Shown here piece after piece: positions 6,307-12,273 of a stretch of 18,121 nt of DNA (positions are counted from its first letter, which is position 1; each line of letters starts with the position of its first letter). This DNA is from Bacteroidota bacterium (GTDB taxonomy: Bacteria; Bacteroidota; Bacteroidia; Flavobacteriales; Weeksellaceae). The stretch is taken from NCBI GenBank assembly GCA_023411265.1, contig JAEYOX010000042.1, forward strand, positions 1 through 18,121, written 5' to 3'. The position numbers were made by a program, and so were the translations under genes. The notes below the pieces were generated by a model. It was not told where the DNA came from. It saw nothing but the letters and a program-made list of their open reading frames with translations, and did not search any database.

Positions 6307-6452
6307 GCATTTAACATAATTTTCAATTATAGGCACTATGGTGCTGGTTTGCACGTAATGCAGCACTTCGGCAGGCTCAGCACAGGCGTGCGGAATGGAG
6401 GGCAACGTTGTAGCCGTTGGCAGGTGCGTATAATTGTCATTATGTTACTTGC
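6307..6452. repeat. MITE-like or structured element with about 30-bp inverted ends
   Basis: The left arm 6307-6336 and right arm 6424-6452 are inverted copies with few mismatches. The right arm reads GTGCGTATAATTGTCATTAT then GTTACTTGC. The reverse of the left arm reads GTGCCTATAATTGAAAATTAT then GTTAAATGC. Each arm also contains an internal ATAATT..ATTAT palindrome. The 87-bp core has further short stems (GTGCTG...CAGCAC at 6341-6366; CAACG...CGTTG at 6403-6419) and the string TTCGGCAGGCTCAGCACA. That string belongs to a loose family of TTCGRCAGGCTCAG repeats, which I recall being widespread in environmental genomes. No ORF is credible. It may be a non-autonomous mobile element or a structured RNA. 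Confidence 0.6.
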
Positions 6453-6485
6453 TGTGGCAGAGCGGGGATTCACATAGCAAAACTA

Positions 6486-6648
6486 TCTAAAATAAAAAGG
6501 TTTAAAATTTCATAAAAGTGATATATTAACAATATCTTTGAAAACTCTAAAATAAATGTACAGAAGCAGTATAACCATCTATTTATCAATAATATAGATT
6601 GTTATCTAAAATATATTTCGTATATTTATAGAGCAAAAGTGATACATT
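6486..6648. repeat. Degenerate tandem duplication upstream of the sce7726 gene
   Basis: TCTAAAATA occurs at 6486, 6546 and 6605, about 60 bp apart. AAAAGTGATATATT (6514-6527) recurs as AAAAGTGATACATT (6635-6648), 121 bp later. The region is very AT-rich, so chance contributes, but the paired words suggest an old 120-bp duplication of a leader region. Confidence 0.3.
6598..6628 (+). promoter_or_regulatory. Promoter candidate for the sce7726-like gene
   Basis: ATTG (6598-6601) is followed after 19 nt by TATATTTA (6621-6628), which matches Bacteroidota TAnnTTTG in seven of eight bases. The ATG at 6651 lies 22 nt further on. Confidence 0.45.
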
Positions 6649-6650
6649 TT

Positions 6651-7394
6651 ATGGATTATTCAGCACTTGCTCGTTCATATAAAACCTTAAGTTACGAAAA
6701 GGAACTTAGGGAAATGTACTGCACTTTTCACAACAACCCTGATTTTAGTGCACTATCGAAACATGAGCTGACTTTGCTTATCAATGATGATATATTTCAA
6801 AATTATAACGGAGAGCAGGTTCTTAAATATAAAATTGCAAAGGAGTTTATAAATAAACAATATGTGGCTGCATTTGAGGTAAAAGTTAAAAGCAGTAGAA
6901 CTGATTTTCTAGTTATTAATGGCGATACAAAATCTTTCGAAATTAAGTCCAAAATAGATACCCTTCAGAGATTGGCTAAACAGACAGCAGACTACGGAAA
7001 TGTATTTGAATATAATACTGTATTGATCGACAAGTGTCATATGTCCAAGGTAATCAAAGCACTTCCGGAATTTTACGGAATTTGGTATTACGAAGGTGAT
7101 GAAAAAATAATCTTTAGAGAAGCTTCTTACAGTCCCAATATTAATTCTTGTGCGCAACTATCACTGTTTAATAAAAAAGAACTCACAACAGCCTTTTCCA
7201 CTGCTTCTATCGAAGCGATTTTAAATACGCATGATGCCTACGCAATCAACTGCGCATTAAAAAACATGCTTAAGAAAAGATACAATGATCGTTGGAGTTT
7301 TATTCAGGATAACTTTGAAAAGATTGTTCCCATTGACCTACAGTTCTTTTTCAACACAAATGTAGATCCGCAAATAATCTACAATATCAACTAG
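6651..7394 (+). CDS. sce7726-family PD-(D/E)XK-like protein
   Basis: This is a 247-aa protein counted from ATG 6651. A GTG at 6639 is possible but is less well placed after the promoter. An N-terminal helical region (1-60) precedes a nuclease-like core: AAFEVKVKSSRTDFLVI (R83, D85), SFEIKSKIDTLQRLAKQ (E97, K99, D103, R107, Q111), then YGNVFEYNTVLI. This E-I-K...D-x-x-x-R-L-x-x-Q pattern is diagnostic of sce7726 proteins, an uncharacterised family in the PD-(D/E)XK fold class. The family is named after a Sorangium gene adjacent to sce7725. Here the convergent neighbour is a beta/sce7725-like protein, and the two genes overlap tail-to-tail by 8 nt. Catalytic-type residues are intact. Function is unknown; a restriction or defence role is inferred from the company it keeps. 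Confidence 0.8.
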   Translation: MDYSALARSYKTLSYEKELREMYCTFHNNPDFSALSKHELTLLINDDIFQNYNGEQVLKYKIAKEFINKQYVAAFEVKVKSSRTDFLVINGDTKSFEIKSKIDTLQRLAKQTADYGNVFEYNTVLIDKCHMSKVIKALPEFYGIWYYEGDEKIIFREASYSPNINSCAQLSLFNKKELTTAFSTASIEAILNTHDAYAINCALKNMLKKRYNDRWSFIQDNFEKIVPIDLQFFFNTNVDPQIIYNIN

Positions 7395-8481
7395 GCAAAT
7401 TAGTCTGCGTCAGCTCTCCCTTCTCAATGAGAATCTTCATACAATATAAGTAGTGTTCTATGGCAATACGCTTGAATTTTGCCTGACTTCTGCCGCTTTC
7501 CTCTTTTCGTGAAATTTTTAATAATGTATCATAACCCCAATTATCCGTGGATAAAAAAGGAGGTTCTGACTGCAGCATACGTGAGGTAGAATCAGATGCT
7601 AAAATTGCCGGTATGATGGTGTTGTCAAACTCGTCTATTGATCCTTTTATTAAAGCCTTGTAGCCATAATACTGATTTTCGACGGCATCATAATATAGAA
7701 ACCCGGGACTTATTGTTCCTCCTGCTGTCAAATTATCTTTCTTAATACCCGCATAATCTCCGGTAGCATTAACCTGAAATGTACTCATAATATCTGTATC
7801 GATTTGACTATTATCCGCCTCCATGACGACCTGCCCATGATCCAAATTCACATTCTCTATTTCTGGATTAATTGCGCTTCGGAGCAGTACTTTTTTACAA
7901 ATATTAAAATCCCGTAGGGCATTAATAACAGGTTTTAATGGCGGAGTTTTGAACGGTCCTAATTTATCAAGATCAATAATTAAAAAATCATTTTCTGTAG
8001 CCAACTGCATTACTTCTTGAAAGTCTTCTTTAAAAGAATTTATATATATTCGAAAGGCAATACTATTAAACTTTGGCCGTAACAGTCTTTCCTGGCCTGC
8101 GATTGTATTTTCTTCACCTGTTTTCAGTAAATAAGAAGATATTACGGGTATTACTTTCTCAATATCGGAGAACAGATTTAAATGAGCAACACGTTTTTCA
8201 AGATTATTAATCACAGCAAACGAAAATCTTACGACTTCATCCTGCACTGATCCTGACTGATTAATGTATATGGGGAGATCAACAAATACTTTTTCAGCAG
8301 TAATTGAATTTATTAATCCGGAATAGATTTCAACAAAAGAATTTTGATCATTTTTCCTTGTCTTTTCTTTAACGATTTCCAACAAGGGGTACATTGAATT
8401 ACCAAAATCAAAATGTTTCATTGCTAAAACTTCCTGCTGTCTTACTCGAAAAACCGGCATATAAATTAAATTAGTGTCCAT
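7387..8481 (-). CDS. Beta-family protein (T4 beta / sce7725-like)
   Basis: This 364-aa protein opens IYMPVFRVRQQEVLAMKHFD and then MYPLLEIVKEK. That is the lead sequence of the T4-beta/sce7725 group: a conserved Y-x-P-x-x-R-x-x-Q-x-E-x-x-A motif followed by a P-x-x-E strand. A central part with FLIIDLDKLGPF (about 165-176) and LLRSAINPE suggests repeated beta-alpha units of a barrel-like fold. The C-terminal part contains GTISPGFLYYDA and WGYD. There is no signal peptide, membrane span or nuclease motif. Biochemical function is unknown. Its ATG lies inside the end of the cyclase-like gene (11-nt overlap), so translation is probably coupled. Members often neighbour sce7726 genes, as here, where that gene lies convergently downstream. 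Family call is good; role is inference. Confidence 0.75.
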   Translation of the reverse strand: MDTNLIYMPVFRVRQQEVLAMKHFDFGNSMYPLLEIVKEKTRKNDQNSFVEIYSGLINSITAEKVFVDLPIYINQSGSVQDEVVRFSFAVINNLEKRVAHLNLFSDIEKVIPVISSYLLKTGEENTIAGQERLLRPKFNSIAFRIYINSFKEDFQEVMQLATENDFLIIDLDKLGPFKTPPLKPVINALRDFNICKKVLLRSAINPEIENVNLDHGQVVMEADNSQIDTDIMSTFQVNATGDYAGIKKDNLTAGGTISPGFLYYDAVENQYYGYKALIKGSIDEFDNTIIPAILASDSTSRMLQSEPPFLSTDNWGYDTLLKISRKEESGRSQAKFKRIAIEHYLYCMKILIEKGELTQTNLPS

Positions 8482-9340
8482 AGGAGATTTTCATTTTTTT
8501 TACGTTATCAATATGTTCGTCTGTAGCCTCATAATTCTCATCCAAAAAAGCCAATCTCCCAGTGTACTTTTCAATGAAATCATTGAATTCATCGGCAAGC
8601 CACTTATATTTTACAAAGATGTGTTCTTTTTGGGCCGACAGTAAGAGATTATCTGAGATGTTTTTTTTGAATATTTCAAAAAATTCTTCTTTCTGTTCAA
8701 TTTTAAAGATATGATTAAAAATGTTCAAGTACTGAAACTCACAGCTATTTTTAATTAAACTATTTTCCAAAACTGATGAAAATACCTTTTCATCTTCTGA
8801 AGGATATATTTCCAGCTGCTTCACAAAATCGTTCGATAGTATAATTCTTGGAAATACCGCTAAACTACTTTCAATTTTGTAGGCCGTAGCTAAGGGAACC
8901 CCTAAGGCAATTGATGACTGGTCTATAAATAAACCATAATCGATTCCACCTCTTAAAAAATAGCCTTTTTGGACAAACTCGAAATATAATTCCGAAATCA
9001 CTAATAATAATTCGATTAGAGATTTCTCACCGTTGCTATTGATATTTTTTGCTGTTATGCAAATGTTGTCGCTAAATAAATAATAACTGAATTTTTCTGT
9101 ATCTAACTTTGAAATTGCATAGTTAAAGGTCTCAATAAATTCGGTTGCAGATTTTGAGTAATAGTATGGTCCCAATTGTTCGTCATCCTCTTCTGTTTCT
9201 GACAATTCCCCCTCCTCTTTCATTACATTATGAAAATCAACAGCTTCCTCTTCAAAACTTTGTAATTTGTTTTGAAAACCAAGTACGTCCAAAAACGCTA
9301 CTGCACGATGGGAATATATGTATTGTTCCTCTGAATTCAT
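8471..9340 (-). CDS. Class III nucleotidyl cyclase-like protein (Pycsar-cyclase-like)
   Basis: This is a 289-aa protein from ATG 9340; the frame extends two codons to a TTG that I discount. The class III cyclase landmarks appear in order: AVAFLDVLGF (metal Asp D18), a long insert (about 30-65, very acidic), YLFSDNICITA (second metal Asp D91), a helix, LRGGIDYGLF (R130) and ALGVPLATAYKIESSLAVFPRI (K155). Both metal aspartates are kept. The Asn/Arg of classical adenylyl cyclases in the last motif are replaced by Ala and Lys, so base choice cannot be predicted. Single-domain cyclases with FSD, RGG and AY-x-x-E...PRI motifs resemble Pycsar PycC enzymes that make cCMP or cUMP upon phage infection. 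No cyclic-nucleotide-binding effector is adjacent; instead the gene overlaps a beta-family protein by 11 nt. Fold is likely; activity is inferred. Confidence 0.7.
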   Translation of the reverse strand: MNSEEQYIYSHRAVAFLDVLGFQNKLQSFEEEAVDFHNVMKEEGELSETEEDDEQLGPYYYSKSATEFIETFNYAISKLDTEKFSYYLFSDNICITAKNINSNGEKSLIELLLVISELYFEFVQKGYFLRGGIDYGLFIDQSSIALGVPLATAYKIESSLAVFPRIILSNDFVKQLEIYPSEDEKVFSSVLENSLIKNSCEFQYLNIFNHIFKIEQKEEFFEIFKKNISDNLLLSAQKEHIFVKYKWLADEFNDFIEKYTGRLAFLDENYEATDEHIDNVKKMKISYGH

Positions 9341-9487
9341 TAACAATTACTTTTCTGTTTTGTGTTATACAATTACCGACCTTTTGAAAATGATTGTTTG
9401 AATTTGATCAGCACGCACCTAATCGGTTATTGACTTGATTTTTTAGATAGTTATCTGTTCCGGTAATTCAACCTTGATCTTATGAAA

Positions 9488-10393
9488 TTAAAGTGCCTGT
9501 TTTATTAAACTCATTATATACTCCAAATTGTTGGTATCTGTAACTGATATTTCATAATCACCATTTCCGTAATGACCCTTTATGGAGCAATCCTGCGCAA
9601 TGTTTTTAGGATCATCTAAGCTGCCTTTTTTCAAATTAAGCCAGAAAATCAGGTTTTTTTGCTGGATCCGAATATCTACAATATTCTTTCTTTTTTTAAA
9701 AGCAATGTACATTTTCTTTGGCTCAACCTCCATGTCAGACGAAAGATTTAGAATAGCCTGCTTATAGGATTCGTATAACTCAATAATATCATCACTTTTA
9801 CCCGCTAAATGCTCTTCCTCAGTATAGGCTCTAATTTCCTTCGCGACCTTACTAATCTCAGAATTATCGCTTTTCTGGATTTGTTTAATACTGGGAGCTG
9901 ATTTGGATTTTTTGATGGGATTAATAACCACTATGTCGTTTTCAAACTGTTTCACTTCCCACAGTTCAATCGCCAGGTCTTTAAAGTTGGAGGATTGCTT
10001 CTGAAAATCTGTAAAGGAGGGCGAAACGAAAATAATCTTAGACTGAGACCAATCTACATCCGAACGTTTTAAATTTTCTTTTTGGGTTTCGTTGTATTCT
10101 ACTATAAAGTCCGCTTTATATTCAAGCATCAAATTAAGGTAGGAAACTCCCTGATCTACCACACTGTAATTCTGGTTACGCTTATATTCAATAATCACAA
10201 AAGATTTACTTTCTTCATCAAAAGCCAAGGTATCAATACGGTTGCTTTTTATGGTAAATTCTGACTTAATCAATTTTAAATCAGTAGTGTTTTTCAGATT
10301 GCCTTCAAACAGGGTCTGGATTTCCTTCTCCAATTTAAAGGGGACTTCTCTTAATACGCTTAGGTCTTTTTTCTGTTTATGAAATATCTGCAT
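9488..10393 (-). CDS. PD-(D/E)XK plus DUF5655 protein, third gene of the type III R-M operon
   Basis: This is a 301-aa protein. The N-terminal nuclease-like domain (about 25-160) has RIDTLAF with D54, VIIEYKR with E69 and K71, and Q81 in SVVDQGVSYL, the spacing of NucS/DUF91-like PD-(D/E)XK enzymes. A charged linker (about 160-200) leads to a C-terminal DUF5655 domain with YIAFKKRKNIVDI, LNLKKGSLDDPKN and KGHYGNGDYEI, the conserved G-H-x-G-x-G-D-x-E core. DUF5655 is of unknown function and often sits at the C-terminus of nuclease-like proteins near restriction systems. The start is ATG 10393, 46 nt after the mod stop and on the same strand, so it is probably the third gene of the res-mod operon. 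Catalytic residues are intact; what it cuts or senses is unknown. Confidence 0.75.
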   Translation of the reverse strand: MQIFHKQKKDLSVLREVPFKLEKEIQTLFEGNLKNTTDLKLIKSEFTIKSNRIDTLAFDEESKSFVIIEYKRNQNYSVVDQGVSYLNLMLEYKADFIVEYNETQKENLKRSDVDWSQSKIIFVSPSFTDFQKQSSNFKDLAIELWEVKQFENDIVVINPIKKSKSAPSIKQIQKSDNSEISKVAKEIRAYTEEEHLAGKSDDIIELYESYKQAILNLSSDMEVEPKKMYIAFKKRKNIVDIRIQQKNLIFWLNLKKGSLDDPKNIAQDCSIKGHYGNGDYEISVTDTNNLEYIMSLIKQAL

Positions 10394-10439
10394 AGTAATT
10401 TATTTATTAAAGCACTTAACTGATCTTTTTTCTAAATTA

Positions 10440-12269
10440 CTAAAACACAATCTTCACATCTTCTTTATAGTTCTGCAATGTTCCGTTTAGGCTGGCTGTC
10501 CAACCGTCAATGAATACTTTACCGTTTTTAATGGCGTTTGAGTAATCATCACTGGTGATGTTCTCGCTGTTGGTGATGTAGTAATGGTTGCCTATTTTGT
10601 AAATACAGTCTTTTACCACTTCTTCGGGAACTTGTGTTGGCTCGTCTAAACCAACCGTAAAAATCATATTGTAAACGCGGCTCAAAGCATCGGTATGAAA
10701 TTCAGGAAATGAAATTTGTCCTTTGTCATCTACTTTCAGTTTTGGTGCTTCTACGCTGTCAAATACTTTAAAGCCAATATCGGGAACTTGTTTTTTATCT
10801 TCTTCAAACATTCCCGTTTTGCTATTTTCTGCTTCTATGTCTTTGGCAATTTTTTCACCTGCTCGTTTTAAGCGTTCAATGGTAATGCTTGAGATTACTG
10901 GCGGCAAGTTATTATCAATACAAAATTTGTATGCAGGCTTATCTTCTTTTATTGGCTCATCTATTTGGCACAATATGAATTTTCGGTTGCCGCCGTCTTC
11001 TGCGTTTAATTGCATTACCGCGTGTCCTGTAGTGCCGGAGCCGGCGAAGAAGTCGAGGATAATGTCTTCTTCTTTTGAAATAATTTCACATAAGTGCTTG
11101 ATTAAAGTTGTAGGCTTGGGATTATCGAATAAATTTTTTTCAAACAATTGTAGAAGTTCTTTAGAACCCTCACTTGTTGTTCCATAAGAATCAATGATAC
11201 TTCTCGGTTTTTTCCCTTCTGGCAATCTCTGTTTAAATTGCACAGACCATTGTTCAGAAATTTTAATTATTCGAATTTCCCCCGACTTTAAATCATCTTT
11301 AAAAGTTTTTTCAGAGCGTAACCAACTTATTGGATTACCATATTCATCATTTTCTAAAATTGAACCATCAGGGCAAACTATTTTGTAATATTGTTTACCT
11401 GATTTTCGTTTAAATGTGTCCCAAAAAAATAATCCATCTTCATCTTCCTCTTTGTATCTTTTTAAATACTCATCAGAATAATTATGAAATAACTTTGATA
11501 AATTTGAAATAGATTTTGAATAAAATAAAATATGCTCATTTTCTATTGCAATATATTTTGCGTCATTTCCGCCTCCTTTTTTATTCTTCCAAATCAAATC
11601 AGCTACAAAATTCTCCTCTCCAAAAACATCATCACAAAGTAATTTCAAGTTGGCTTGTTCGTTATCGTCAATACTAATAAAGATAACACCGTCCTTACTC
11701 AATAAATCCCTTGCCAATAAAAGGCGAGGATACATAAACGCTAACCAACCGTTGTGGCTCTTTTTAGTTTTTAAGCTAAAATCCATTCTTGCAAAATCGC
11801 TTTCGCTTAGGTTTGCCAAGCCCAAAACTTCTGCCTCTTCTTTGTCAAATTTGTCGGGATAAACAAATTCATCACTTGTTGTATTGTAAGGCGGGTCAAT
11901 ATAAATACACTTGATTTTTCCGCTGTAATGATTTTTCAGGATTTTCAAACTGTCAAGGTTGTCATCTTTTAGCACCAAATTTTTTGTTGTGTCAATATTC
12001 TTGCTCAATGAATTATTTAGTCGTAATTCCTTTTCTGTCTTTTGAGCATATTTAGCTCTGGCAAAGTTTCTGCCTACAAAGTTTAACCCGTAGCCGTTTA
12101 CCTTTTCGTCAACTGGCAAACCCAAAACGGTTTTTAGTTCTTCTAAATTTATCTCGGTATCTCGGATTACGTTAGGGTAGTTCTCTTTCAGAAAACTCAA
12201 CAATTTGTTTTCGTTGTTTTCTGAGCCCACAACCGTAAATCCTGCGTTTATAAAATCTTGTTCTGCCAT
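10440..12269 (-). CDS. mod: Type III restriction-modification DNA adenine methyltransferase (Mod)
   Basis: This 609-aa protein has beta-class N6-adenine methyltransferase order: the catalytic DPPYN (125-129) with CIYI before it, a target-recognition segment (about 225-385), then the SAM-binding FAGSGTTG (408-415). N-terminal residues 1-110 contain the GLNFVGRNFARAKYA region typical of EcoP15I-type Mod proteins. Mod subunits choose the asymmetric target and methylate one strand; with Res they form the restriction enzyme. The start is only 4 nt past the res stop, so the genes are translationally linked in the order res-mod. The DNA of the recognition segment is clearly more AT-rich (about 25% GC by hand count over 11341-11580) than the 3' part (about 37% over 10561-10800), suggesting exchange of specificity. 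No simple-sequence tract that would allow phase variation was seen. Confidence 0.93.
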   Translation of the reverse strand: MAEQDFINAGFTVVGSENNENKLLSFLKENYPNVIRDTEINLEELKTVLGLPVDEKVNGYGLNFVGRNFARAKYAQKTEKELRLNNSLSKNIDTTKNLVLKDDNLDSLKILKNHYSGKIKCIYIDPPYNTTSDEFVYPDKFDKEEAEVLGLANLSESDFARMDFSLKTKKSHNGWLAFMYPRLLLARDLLSKDGVIFISIDDNEQANLKLLCDDVFGEENFVADLIWKNKKGGGNDAKYIAIENEHILFYSKSISNLSKLFHNYSDEYLKRYKEEDEDGLFFWDTFKRKSGKQYYKIVCPDGSILENDEYGNPISWLRSEKTFKDDLKSGEIRIIKISEQWSVQFKQRLPEGKKPRSIIDSYGTTSEGSKELLQLFEKNLFDNPKPTTLIKHLCEIISKEEDIILDFFAGSGTTGHAVMQLNAEDGGNRKFILCQIDEPIKEDKPAYKFCIDNNLPPVISSITIERLKRAGEKIAKDIEAENSKTGMFEEDKKQVPDIGFKVFDSVEAPKLKVDDKGQISFPEFHTDALSRVYNMIFTVGLDEPTQVPEEVVKDCIYKIGNHYYITNSENITSDDYSNAIKNGKVFIDGWTASLNGTLQNYKEDVKIVF

Positions 12270-12273
12270 TGTC

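Noticed and set aside
5893..6405. Overlapping ORFs of 83-137 aa on both strands
   Set aside because: They lie within GC-rich repeats and an inverted-repeat element, show low-complexity composition, and resemble no protein family.
8471..9340. A complete Pycsar system
   Set aside because: The cyclase-like protein fits the general pattern, but no protein with a cyclic-nucleotide-binding domain, TIR or paired membrane helices is next to it, and nucleotide specificity residues cannot be assigned.
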